Below are positions 26,112 through 37,076 of a stretch of DNA of 64,000 nt, piece after piece (positions within the stretch are counted from its first letter, which is position 1; every line of letters begins with the position of its first letter). The DNA lies in NCBI GenBank assembly GCA_016721945.1, contig JADKHC010000001.1, forward strand, positions 310,001 through 374,000. The letters are read 5' to 3'. This DNA is from Verrucomicrobiota bacterium. GTDB lineage: Bacteria; Verrucomicrobiota; Verrucomicrobiia; Opitutales; Opitutaceae. Under the pieces are notes generated by a model. The model worked only from the letters and a program-made list of their open reading frames with translations, was not told the origin of the DNA and did not search any database. The translations under genes and the position numbers were made by a program.

Positions 26112-28007
26112 TTAGAACTTCCACTCCACCGATGAAAATATGCCACAAGGAAGTGCGCTGTAGCCGATGGCGTCGGCGTATTTTTCGTCGAGCGCATTCT
26201 CGATGCGGAGCTTCAACAACACCTTGTCACTCGCCTGCCAGGAGGCGAAGACGCGGGCCGTAACGTAGTTCTCCACATCAACCTGCTTCGAAGCATAGGT
26301 CGCTGGTTCATAAACCGTATCCTCACGGCCACCGACGAAATGCAGCCCAGCACCGAGCGTACAAACCGAACTGGGTAACACCCGCAACTCCACATCGCCC
26401 GAATGACGCGGACGACGTGTAAGCCGGACCGTGTTTGCGCTGCTACTGGTGTTTAGCGCCGTCAGATAAGTGTAGGAGGCGCGCAACTTCACGGTGGAAA
26501 CCGGCTGAGCTGAGAGCGCGAATTCGCCACCTTCCGTGCGGGCCTTGTTCACGTTTTGGGCAATGTATTTCCCCTCCGAAGGCGTATAAACACTCGCGAT
26601 CAAGTCATGGAAATCATTATGGAAATAAGTCGCGCTCGCGGTCAGTTGGCCGCCCAACAATTCCTGATCGATGCCAACATCCCAGCCCTTGGATTCCTCA
26701 GGCATGATCGTCGGACTTTTGCCATACCAAGGCGGAGAGCCAAAACGATTGGTCATGCTCGGAACCTTAAAGCCGGTGCCGTAAGTGGCGCGGAGCTTTG
26801 TCTTGGTCTGATGAAAATAGTACGCCGAACCAGCACGCCAGGTGTTAGCCCGGCCCTCGAGATCGTGATCGTCGGTCCGGCCGCCAACATCGAGCACCAA
26901 GCCGCCAACTGGTCGCACTGATACCGAGGCGTAGAGACCACGCTGATCGTCATTCAAGGTGACCCCTTTCGTGGTGTAGTGCGCCCACTCGGCATTCGCA
27001 CCCGCGACAAGTTGCACTTTCTCTGCCACGAACCAGCTGTTCTGCCAGTCAATAATACGGCGAGTATTCCGAGTGTAGTAATTCGAGGTCGGGCCGTAGG
27101 TTTTATCGGTCCAGTTATACTCCGTCTGATGCCAAGCTGCGGTCAGGCGCGACCGGAAGGCTGCCGTCGGGCTCCATTGTGCGTAGGTGGTTATTAAATG
27201 GTTCGGTGCTTCAATTTCTCCCAGGCCGCCGCTCAAGGACGAGCCTGCTTCCTGATATTTCCCGGCCTGCCCTCGAAGTGTCGCGCCGATCAAAAAGCCC
27301 GGCACCGCCACGAGTTCGAGCCGCGAGCTGTACGACGTCTGCTTGTAAGTGTTTTCAGGGCGGTCGTTATCCGTCAGCGTGCGGGAGAGCGAGGCACTGT
27401 AGCCAAAAGTTCTCGTGCCGCCCTGGATGGCAACGTTGCCACCGAACGTTCCGAAAGATCCAATTGTGGCCACCGTCGTTCCGCTCAGTTGTCCACAACC
27501 GTGTGTCGTATCCATCGTGATCACGCCACCCATGGCCGAGCTGCCATAGAGTGTGCTTTGCGGGCCACGCAGCACTTCGAGGCGGTCGATACCAACGACA
27601 TCGGCGCCACCGAGGAAGTTCGCATAACCGGCATCGGTCGTGTTCATGCGAACGCCGTCGACGAAAAGCAACACCTGATCGGTTCCGGCACCGCGCATGA
27701 AGATCGCAGTTTGTCCACCGGTCGCACCGCTTGCGACAACGATAACGCCTGGTTCGGCAGCGAGTGCCGTGCGCAGGTCACCGATCTGCGATAAGGCGAG
27801 ATCGGTGGGCTTGATGAAGCTCACGCTGCTCGGTATATAGCGTGGATCTTGTGGAGCACGCGCCGCCGAAACGACGACGTCCTCCAACCGAATGGGGTCG
27901 TCGGGATGCGACAAAGTTTGAGCGCGAGCGACTGACACGAAGGTCGTCGCCAGCGCGATGATGTTGAGCAACAATCCCGACAAGCGGGAACGTTGGAATG
28001 AGGGCAT
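26112..28007 (-). CDS. btuB: TonB-dependent outer-membrane receptor (BtuB-like)
   Basis: 631 residues from the ATG at 28007, which starts a signal peptide (LLLNIIALATTFVSVARAQ); a frame 36 bases longer exists. A TonB-box region (DVVVSAARAPQ) precedes the plug, with FMRGAGTDQVLLFVDGVRMN and DRLEVLRGPQSTLYGSSAMG. The barrel ends in aromatic strands (GIFSSVEWKF, terminal Phe). Length and plug sequence fit BtuB better than siderophore receptors. The riboswitch upstream and the corrinoid genes downstream support cobalamin or another cobamide as ligand. Confidence 0.93.
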   Translation of the reverse strand: MPSFQRSRLSGLLLNIIALATTFVSVARAQTLSHPDDPIRLEDVVVSAARAPQDPRYIPSSVSFIKPTDLALSQIGDLRTALAAEPGVIVVASGATGGQTAIFMRGAGTDQVLLFVDGVRMNTTDAGYANFLGGADVVGIDRLEVLRGPQSTLYGSSAMGGVITMDTTHGCGQLSGTTVATIGSFGTFGGNVAIQGGTRTFGYSASLSRTLTDNDRPENTYKQTSYSSRLELVAVPGFLIGATLRGQAGKYQEAGSSLSGGLGEIEAPNHLITTYAQWSPTAAFRSRLTAAWHQTEYNWTDKTYGPTSNYYTRNTRRIIDWQNSWFVAEKVQLVAGANAEWAHYTTKGVTLNDDQRGLYASVSVRPVGGLVLDVGGRTDDHDLEGRANTWRAGSAYYFHQTKTKLRATYGTGFKVPSMTNRFGSPPWYGKSPTIMPEESKGWDVGIDQELLGGQLTASATYFHNDFHDLIASVYTPSEGKYIAQNVNKARTEGGEFALSAQPVSTVKLRASYTYLTALNTSSSANTVRLTRRPRHSGDVELRVLPSSVCTLGAGLHFVGGREDTVYEPATYASKQVDVENYVTARVFASWQASDKVLLKLRIENALDEKYADAIGYSALPCGIFSSVEWKF

Positions 28008-28044
28008 GGGTTGTCTCTCTGGTATATAGGCAAGAGCAGACACA

Positions 28045-28480
28045 CCGTTGCCGGCAGGTCGTATGAGCTGCTCTCACGCTTCATTTTTGCGATGAAGATT
28101 TCGAGACCGATGCGCGCAAAAGTTTCGCATCGGCCGCGTGAGCACTTCTGGGAGGGTCTTCGGACTTCGCATTTGAAACGCACTTCGTGCGCAAAGGACC
28201 AAATCACAAGGTCCAAGTGCCAAGATGAGTCCGCGTCTTGAACGCAGATACTTGGAACTTGAAACTTGCCACTTGAACCTTCGCGCGCTCAGCGCGCAAC
28301 CTCGCCTCCGCCTTCACCGGCTTGCTGGCCGATTGGCTTTTTCACGCGTTCGAAAGCGCGATGGAGGTCTGTGATGCGTTACCGCAGCGCAACTGTGGCC
28401 GATTCTCACGGCCTTCCCCTGAACCTGAAGCGTTATAAAAAGAACAAGCGAACGCGCGCAGGCTCCGCGAACACACCAAC
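28045..28480 (-). promoter_or_regulatory. Cobalamin riboswitch in the btuB leader
   Basis: On the minus strand the aptamer core around 28381-28420 reads AGGGGAAGGCCGUGAGAAUC followed by the CACAGUUGCGCUGCGGUAAC stretch, which is the conserved cobalamin riboswitch core. Downstream segments (AAGCCAAUCGGCC hairpin, GUGAAGGC) match the middle of the fold. Two candidate 3' B12 boxes are present: AGUCCGAAGACCCUCC (28151-28170) and CUCAUACGACCUGCC (28051-28069). The second has the intact ACCUGCC core. The peripheral region contains an inverted-repeat insertion (28209-28280), making the element longer than usual. It should repress the whole btuB-cbiP operon when cobalamin is abundant. Confidence 0.78.
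28209..28280. repeat. Inverted repeat inside the riboswitch region
   Basis: Left arm aggtccaagtgccaag and right arm cttggaacttgaaacttgcc are imperfect reverse complements and belong to a dispersed repeat type (caagtgccaag). It falls between the conserved aptamer middle and the B12-box candidates, where variable helices are tolerated. Confidence 0.65.
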
Positions 28481-28629
28481 GCCGCGCAACCTTTAAATTT
28501 GTGCGTTTTTTGCTTTCTCCTCCGTCCTGCACACGGCCTTCCGCCCAAATTCTGCTCTCGCTCGCTCACGTTCACCACTGTTCTCTCCTCCCGTAATTCC
28601 TTCACGAAAAATGCGCACTTGCATTATCG

Positions 28630-28647
28630 TATCAATGTATCTTGATA
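28630..28647. promoter_or_regulatory. SahR-like operator in front of metH(N)
   Basis: The 18-bp palindrome TATCAATGTATCTTGATA has perfect half-sites TATCAA/TTGATA. It differs at two central positions from the TATCAAGATATCTTGATA-like consensus I recall for ArsR-family SAH-sensing regulators (SahR). It ends only 7 bp before the metH(N) ATG, so a bound protein would block initiation. No ArsR-type gene is in the window. Confidence 0.6.
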
Positions 28648-28654
28648 TGACGAT

Positions 28655-29728
28655 ATGTTAAATAACTCATCCACTCCCTCCTCCGCCCGCGATCTCCCGC
28701 GTCTTTTCGCGGAACGCATCGTCATCCTCGACGGTGCGATGGGCTCGATGATCCAAAACTATCGCTTGGAGGAAAACGATTTTCGCGGCGAACGCTTCCG
28801 CACCCACCCGCACGATCTCAAGGGCAACAACGATCTCCTCTGCCTCACCCGCCCCGACATCATCGAGCAAATCCATTTCGATTATTTCGCCGCTGGGGCC
28901 GACATCGTCGAAACCAACACCTTCAACTCCACCTCGATTTCCCAGGCCGACTATAAAACCGAAGCACTGGTTCGTGAGATCAACCTAGCCGCCGCCCAAA
29001 TCGCACGTCGGGCCGCCCAAAAAGCCGAAACCACCACGCCCGGCCGCCAATGTTTCGTCGCGGGCGCGATCGGCCCGCTCAACCGCACACTCTCGATGTC
29101 GCCCGACGTCAACCGCCCCGACTTCCGCGCGGTTTCCTGGGACCAAGTCGTCGATTCCTACACCGAACAAATCACTGCGCTCATCGAAGGTGGCGTGGAC
29201 GCGCTGCTCGTCGAAACCATTTTCGATACGCTCAACGCGAAGGCCGCGCTTTTCGCCATTGAGGGTGTATTCGAAAAGTTGGGACGCCGCCTGCCGATCA
29301 TGATCAGTGTCACGATCACCGACGCCTCCGGCCGCACGCTCTCCGGCCAGACCGTCGAAGCGTTCTACAACTCCATCCGCCACGCAAAACCACTCTCCAT
29401 CGGCATCAACTGCGCGCTCGGCGGCCGCCAGATGCGTCCATATATCGAGGAACTATCGCAGCTCGCGGATTGCCACGTATCGTGTTACCCGAATGCCGGC
29501 CTGCCCAATGCGTTCGGCGGCTACGATGAAACCCCGGCCGACATGGCCGCCGTGCTCGGCGAATTCGCTGGCGCTGGCTTCGTCAACCTCGTCGGCGGTT
29601 GCTGCGGTTCCACGCCTGCCCATATAGCCGCCATCGCCAAAACCGTGCATGGCAAAAAACCACACGCCACGCGCGTGCCGTCCAGCGCCCTGCGTCTCAG
29701 CGGACTCGAACCACTCGTCGTCGCCTAA
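28655..29728 (+). CDS. metH: Methionine synthase, homocysteine-binding domain only (split MetH, N part)
   Basis: 357 residues corresponding to domain 1 of B12-dependent methionine synthase and nothing more. Signatures: [30 protein letters not shown] and the zinc ligands Cys253 (INCALGG) and Cys316-Cys317 ([12 protein letters not shown]). In normal MetH about 1200 residues carry all four modules on one chain; here the remaining three are in the protein at 32061-34772. A split MetH is known in some bacteria, so this is probably functional. It starts right after a SahR-like palindrome, and cbiZ follows with a 9-bp gap. Confidence 0.95.
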   Translation: MLNNSSTPSSARDLPRLFAERIVILDGAMGSMIQNYRLEENDFRGERFRTHPHDLKGNNDLLCLTRPDIIEQIHFDYFAAGADIVETNTFNSTSISQADYKTEALVREINLAAAQIARRAAQKAETTTPGRQCFVAGAIGPLNRTLSMSPDVNRPDFRAVSWDQVVDSYTEQITALIEGGVDALLVETIFDTLNAKAALFAIEGVFEKLGRRLPIMISVTITDASGRTLSGQTVEAFYNSIRHAKPLSIGINCALGGRQMRPYIEELSQLADCHVSCYPNAGLPNAFGGYDETPADMAAVLGEFAGAGFVNLVGGCCGSTPAHIAAIAKTVHGKKPHATRVPSSALRLSGLEPLVVA

Positions 29729-29737
29729 ATTTACGCC

Positions 29738-30931
29738 ATGTCCGATCTTCCGCTTTTCACTTCGCCCTTCGCCGAACTACGACGTCGCGGCCGCCACGCT
29801 ATCGTGGAACTCCGCGCGCCCGCTCTCGTGCTCAGCACGTCGCACGTCAACGGCGGCTTGCGCGACGATCTGCGCTTCCTCGTCAACCACCAGAGCTGTG
29901 AGCCGGTGAAACATCAGGAACGTTTCGAGCTAATCACCGGCATGGGGCAGGACGGTTATCACCGCCACGTCTGCGCCGAACTCGCACTCGATCCAGCGCA
30001 GACCGCTCTCATGGGCACCGCTGCCGCGATGCAGTATCTCGGGATCGTCACCCACACTTGGGCCGACCTCTCCGTCACCGCCATCGTCACCGCCGGTGTG
30101 ACAGGAAACGCCGGTTCGGCCGGCGACGCTGCGTTCTACGACGAACGTAATGGCACTTGGGAACGCACCACCCCGCTGCCCGAAGGAGCTAAACCAGCCG
30201 GTACCCACAACGGCACGATCAACACCCTGCTCATCTTCTCATCGCCGCTCAGCCCTAGCGCCCTCACCCGCGCCGCGATGACCATGACCGAGGCCAAAAC
30301 CAGCGCGCTGCTCGAGCTCGCCATCGGCAGCAAAAGCTCCTGGCGTCTCGCCACCGGTACCGGAACCGATCAATTCGCCATCGCCACACCACGCGAAGGT
30401 GCCGCGCCTCGCACGTGGACCGGCAAACACACCAAAGCCGGCGAGCTCATCGGTCGCGCCGTCCGCGAAGCCACGCTCGAAGCCCTCCGCTGGCAAAATG
30501 GCCTTGAGCCCAGCTACACCCGCTCGATTTTTCACGCGCTCACGCGTTTTGGTCTGAGCGAAGAAGCCTTCAAACTCGCCCAAGAAAAACTTCTCTCTGA
30601 GCGCGAGTATCAGTTGCTCAAAGCCAACTGGAATCCCGTTATTTTTGAGCCGCAGCTCGCCGCTGCCGCTTATGCCTTTGGGTCCGTGCTCGACCGTATT
30701 CTCTGCGGCACGCTCAGCTCCTCCTCCGCTCGCGAAAGCCTCATCAACCAGGCCGCGCTCATGGCCGCCGGCCTCGCGACCCAGCCCGAGAACTTCTCCG
30801 TTTTTCGACGCGAACTCATTCCGCACATACCAGTTGATATCGCCAACACGCCCGCCCAACTCCTCCCCGCCGCCGTCGCCCTCGCCAACCACGCCATCGC
30901 CCTCGGCTGGCAGTACAAGTGGAAAAATTAG
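29738..30931 (+). CDS. cbiZ: Adenosylcobinamide amidohydrolase CbiZ with C-terminal extension
   Basis: 397 residues. The first 230 match CbiZ: ALVLSTSHVNGGLRDDLRFL, GMGQDGYHRHVC, TALMGTAAAMQYLGIVTHTW, VTAGVTGNAGSAGD and NTLLIFSSPLSPSAL. CbiZ cuts the aminopropanol side chain of adenosylcobinamide or pseudocobalamin to give cobyric acid, allowing remodelling of imported cobamides. The last 150 or so residues (from about TRSIFHALTRFGLSEEAF) form an extra helical domain I do not recognise. It sits between metH(N) and cbiB. The stop codon TAG lies on the first bases of an inverted repeat (30930). Confidence 0.93.
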   Translation: MSDLPLFTSPFAELRRRGRHAIVELRAPALVLSTSHVNGGLRDDLRFLVNHQSCEPVKHQERFELITGMGQDGYHRHVCAELALDPAQTALMGTAAAMQYLGIVTHTWADLSVTAIVTAGVTGNAGSAGDAAFYDERNGTWERTTPLPEGAKPAGTHNGTINTLLIFSSPLSPSALTRAAMTMTEAKTSALLELAIGSKSSWRLATGTGTDQFAIATPREGAAPRTWTGKHTKAGELIGRAVREATLEALRWQNGLEPSYTRSIFHALTRFGLSEEAFKLAQEKLLSEREYQLLKANWNPVIFEPQLAAAAYAFGSVLDRILCGTLSSSSARESLINQAALMAAGLATQPENFSVFRRELIPHIPVDIANTPAQLLPAAVALANHAIALGWQYKWKN

Positions 30932-31018
30932 CCACCGATGAACACCGATAGACACAGATCCAATCCTAGCCACTTCGTATACTTCCGTATCTGTGTAAAT
31001 CAGTGTTCATCGGTGGCT
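30930..31018. repeat. Inverted-repeat pair of the agccaccgatgaacac type
   Basis: Arms of 30 bp at 30930-30959 and 30989-31018 are reverse complements at 27 of 30, with a 29-bp loop. The element exactly fills the gap between cbiZ and cbiB and supplies the cbiZ stop codon. It is related to the pair at 12672-12828. The hairpin may act as an intercistronic RNA structure. Confidence 0.88.
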
Positions 31019-31047
31019 TTTTCACAGTTTTCAAGCGCCCAGTGCCG

Positions 31048-32049
31048 ATGAACGATCTCAGCCCGATCCTTTCATCACTCGTCGGTTACTTTGAGCCCCG
31101 CTTCGCTCTCTGGGCCGCGATCGGCCTGCTTATCGACGCCCTGATCGGCGATCCTGTTTTCTCCTGGCATCCGATCCGCTTGCTCGGCCGCTGGCTCAGC
31201 ACGCTCGAAAACTTACTCTTCAAGATCGGCCTCAACGGCTACATCGGCGGCATCCTGCTTTTCCTTTTGCTAGCTGGTTCGGTTTTGCCACTCTGTTTCG
31301 CTTTCCTCGTCGGTGCTCACGCCCTCCACCCCATCGCTTTCGATTTCGCGACCGGGCTGGTCCTATGGGCTTGCTTCGCCCTGCGCGACCTGATCGCCCA
31401 TGGCGAACGCATCGCCCGAGCAGTCGCTCGTGGCGATCTGCCTGCGGCTCGCCAGGCGATCAGCATGCTCGTCGGCCGCGACACCGACAAAATGGATCTT
31501 CGCGCCTGCGGTCGCGGTGCAGTCGAGAGCATGAGCGAAAATCTTGTCGATGGTGTCTTGTCCCCGCTCGCCTTCGCGCTGGCCTTCGGGCCGCTCGGTG
31601 CCGTGCTCTTCAAAATCACGAGCACCATGGACAGCATGGTCGGCTACAAAAACGACCGCTACCTCCGCTTCGGCTGGTGCGGTGCGCGACTCGACGATGT
31701 CGCAAATTTCCTCATCGCTCGCTGGTGCTTTCTGTTGCTCACCGTATTCGCTTTCTTGTTACCCGGTCTGCACGGCCGCAAGGCCTGGCGCTTTGGTCGC
31801 GCGCAACACGCTCTCGTGCCCGGCCCCAACAGTGGCTGGCCCGAAGCCACGATGGCGGGCGCGCTCGGCCTGCGCCTCATCGGCCCGCTCTACAAAAATG
31901 GCGTCCTTGTCTGTGACCTCTGGTTAGGCGATCCCGCCGATCCCGCTGGTGCCGACCAACGCGACATCCGTCGCTGCTACCAATTGCTGATTTTCACCAC
32001 CGTGGTAACCTTCGCCACCGGCTGGGCCTTTTCCCATTTCATCGCTTAA
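31048..32049 (+). CDS. cbiB: Adenosylcobinamide-phosphate synthase
   Basis: 333 residues from the ATG at 31048 (the longer frame runs into the repeat). An integral membrane enzyme that attaches aminopropanol (or its phosphate) to adenosylcobyric acid. Signatures are [21 protein letters not shown], the [14 protein letters not shown] segment, [31 protein letters not shown], the [10 protein letters not shown] motif and the C-terminal [18 protein letters not shown]. It re-makes the side chain that CbiZ removes, so the pair defines a remodelling route. metH(C) starts 11 bp downstream. Confidence 0.95.
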   Translation: MNDLSPILSSLVGYFEPRFALWAAIGLLIDALIGDPVFSWHPIRLLGRWLSTLENLLFKIGLNGYIGGILLFLLLAGSVLPLCFAFLVGAHALHPIAFDFATGLVLWACFALRDLIAHGERIARAVARGDLPAARQAISMLVGRDTDKMDLRACGRGAVESMSENLVDGVLSPLAFALAFGPLGAVLFKITSTMDSMVGYKNDRYLRFGWCGARLDDVANFLIARWCFLLLTVFAFLLPGLHGRKAWRFGRAQHALVPGPNSGWPEATMAGALGLRLIGPLYKNGVLVCDLWLGDPADPAGADQRDIRRCYQLLIFTTVVTFATGWAFSHFIA

Positions 32050-32060
32050 AACTCCTTACT

Positions 32061-34772
<2,712 letters not shown>

Positions 34773-34820
34773 GATTCCGCATCTCTGTTTTCCACATAAT
34801 CCCACTTCGACCAGATTCTG

Positions 34821-34848
34821 CTTTGCGTCTTCGCGCCTTTGCGTGAGC
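34821..34848. repeat. Solo copy of the GxxExxY-flanking repeat
   Basis: Identical at 27 of 28 positions to the right inverted repeat at 61307-61334 and in the same orientation. It lies between metH(C) and the uvrD-like gene, with no partner or GxxExxY gene. Confidence 0.8.
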
Positions 34849-34861
34849 GTCATCGGGTTTC

Positions 34862-36871
34862 ATGGATTTCGAACTAGACAACGCTCCCGCCCGCGACGCC
34901 GTTCCGCCGATAGATTTCCGCGCACAGCTCAACGACGAGCAGTTCGCCGCCGTCACCGCCGAACCCGGTCCGCTCCTCGTCCTCGCTGGCGCCGGCTCTG
35001 GCAAAACCCGCACGCTCACCTACCGCGTGGCCTATCTGCTTTCGCAAGGCGTGAAGCCCTCGGAAATCCTCCTCCTCACGTTCACCAACAAAGCCGCGAA
35101 GGAAATGCTCCACCGCGTGCAGGAGCTCACCGGCGTCGAGCCCGGCCGTTTCTGGGGCGGCACGTTTCACTCCATCGGCCACCGCGCGCTCCGCATCTAC
35201 GGCGAGTCGCTCAACCTCCCGCGCAACTTCACGATTCTCGATGCCGACGAATCCGAAAGCCTGCTCAAGCAGGTCGTCGAGTCCGAAGACAAACTATTCT
35301 TTAAGGACAAAACCAACCCGCGCCCCGGCCCGCTCTTCAGCGTCATTTCCCTCGCGCGCAACACCCAGCTCGGGTTCGCCGACACCGTCGACAAAAACTT
35401 CCAGCAGTACAAAGAAATCAAACAGGTCTTCGCGCCCTTCGCCGCCGCCTACGCGAAAAAGAAGCGCGAGCAAAACGTCGTCGATTACGACGATCTGCTC
35501 GAATATTGGCTCGCCCTGCTGCGAGACGTCCCCGAAGTCGCGACCTATTTCGCCCATCGTTTCCGTCACATCCTCGTCGACGAATACCAGGACACCAACA
35601 CCATCCAGTCCCAGATCATCGACCGACTCGGCGCGCACCACCGCATCATGGCCGTGGGCGACGACGCACAGTGCATCTACTCCTGGCGCGGTGCGAATTT
35701 CGAAAACATCATGACCTTCCCGGATCGCCACCCCGGCACGGTCATCCATCGCATCGAAACGAATTACCGATCCACTCCCCAGATCTTAGCGCTCGCCAAT
35801 GGAGTTCTCCTCGCGCAGCCGAAAGGCCGACACTTCGAGAAAGAACTTCGCGCCCACCGCGGCCACGCGAACAAGCCCTACGTCATGCAGGCAATGGACG
35901 ACCGCGAGCAAGCCGAGTTCATCCTCAAACGCATCCGCTCGCTCACCGAAGACGAAGGCGTTTCCCCCAACGAAATCGCCATCCTCTACCGCTCGCACTT
36001 CCTCGCACTCGAAGTCCAGCTCGCGCTCTCGAAGGCCGGCATGGCCTACCAGATCACGAGCGGCGTGAAATTCTTCGAACGCCAACACGTCCGCGATCTC
36101 GTTGCGCTCATCACCTTCGTCTACAATCCCGCCAACGCCTCCGCGTGGAGCCGCATCGCCATTCTTCTCCCGAAAATCGGCGAAAAAGGCGCGGTCAAAA
36201 TCTACGAAGCCGCCCTCGATCACGCGCGCCTGATGAAGAAAGATTTCATCGACGCCCTCGCGACCGACGACGTGAAATCCAAAGTCCCGAAAGACGCGAA
36301 AGAGGAATGGAATTCGTTCTGCGCCTCGCTCGCCGAAGTCGCCGACTACATGCGCAACGACAAACCCGCCAAGGCCGTCGAAATAGCGATAGACGGTTGG
36401 TACGGTGATTATCTGCGCGGCGCCTTCGCCGACTACATCGACCGACTCGACGAATTGAAAGCCATGGTCGGCTTCGCCCAGCGCTACGACAACATGCAGG
36501 ATCTCCTCGCGCAGATCGTACTGCTCAACGGCGAAACGAGCGACCGCCAGGTCGACGCCGATGCCGAAGCGATTAAGCTAACCACCGTCCATCAGGCAAA
36601 AGGCCTGGAGTACGACGTCGTGTTTCTCATCGGCCTCGCCGACGGACAATTCCCCGGCCGCCGCTCGATCGAAGCCGGTGACGTCGAAGAAGAACGCCGC
36701 CTCTTCTACGTCGCCGTCACCCGTGCGCGCAACGAACTCTACCTCTGTTATCCCCGCGTCGCGACCCGCGCCGGCCCCGGCGGCATGCTCCTCTCGCCCA
36801 GTCGTTTTCTGACCGAGATCGACCAGAACCTTTACGAACCCCTAAAAATCAAGCGCAGCTACGGTTGGTGA
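34862..36871 (+). CDS. ATP-dependent 3'-5' DNA helicase, UvrD/Rep family
   Basis: 669 residues of superfamily 1A helicase: Q motif LNDEQFAAV, Walker A LAGAGSGKTRTL (Lys48), Ia LLTFTNKAAKEML, Walker B ILVDEYQDTN, motif III VGDDAQCIYSWRGA, motif IV ETNYRST, motif V TVHQAKGLEYDVVFLIG and motif VI YVAVTRARNELYL. It unwinds DNA in repair or replication. It is nearer to Rep/PcrA-size proteins than to full UvrD and has no nuclease domain. It begins 14 bp after a dispersed repeat, and there is no operon partner. Confidence 0.93.
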   Translation: MDFELDNAPARDAVPPIDFRAQLNDEQFAAVTAEPGPLLVLAGAGSGKTRTLTYRVAYLLSQGVKPSEILLLTFTNKAAKEMLHRVQELTGVEPGRFWGGTFHSIGHRALRIYGESLNLPRNFTILDADESESLLKQVVESEDKLFFKDKTNPRPGPLFSVISLARNTQLGFADTVDKNFQQYKEIKQVFAPFAAAYAKKKREQNVVDYDDLLEYWLALLRDVPEVATYFAHRFRHILVDEYQDTNTIQSQIIDRLGAHHRIMAVGDDAQCIYSWRGANFENIMTFPDRHPGTVIHRIETNYRSTPQILALANGVLLAQPKGRHFEKELRAHRGHANKPYVMQAMDDREQAEFILKRIRSLTEDEGVSPNEIAILYRSHFLALEVQLALSKAGMAYQITSGVKFFERQHVRDLVALITFVYNPANASAWSRIAILLPKIGEKGAVKIYEAALDHARLMKKDFIDALATDDVKSKVPKDAKEEWNSFCASLAEVADYMRNDKPAKAVEIAIDGWYGDYLRGAFADYIDRLDELKAMVGFAQRYDNMQDLLAQIVLLNGETSDRQVDADAEAIKLTTVHQAKGLEYDVVFLIGLADGQFPGRRSIEAGDVEEERRLFYVAVTRARNELYLCYPRVATRAGPGGMLLSPSRFLTEIDQNLYEPLKIKRSYGW

Positions 36872-37076
36872 AGTAATTTCAATAGCTTGATTTCAACTTG
36901 TCTTGCGCTGACGGAATGGTTCTCTGAGCAAGCCATCACCATCGGTTCGGCTTTAATGATCGCTCAGCGGGATTTGCAGACGGCCTGTTTCGCCATTTCA
37001 GGAAGAAATGACACCTCATAGTCGAAACACCTTAAGCCGAACCTTACGATACAACCCAATTATTCCACCATCAATC

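Noticed and set aside
28045..28175. A second, separate cobalamin riboswitch
   Set aside because: Two B12-box-like motifs occur, but only one aptamer core is found upstream, so they were treated as parts of a single element.
35506..36408. 300-codon plus-strand frame inside the helicase gene
   Set aside because: Arg/Pro/His-rich shadow of the UvrD-like gene, which has all helicase motifs in its own frame.
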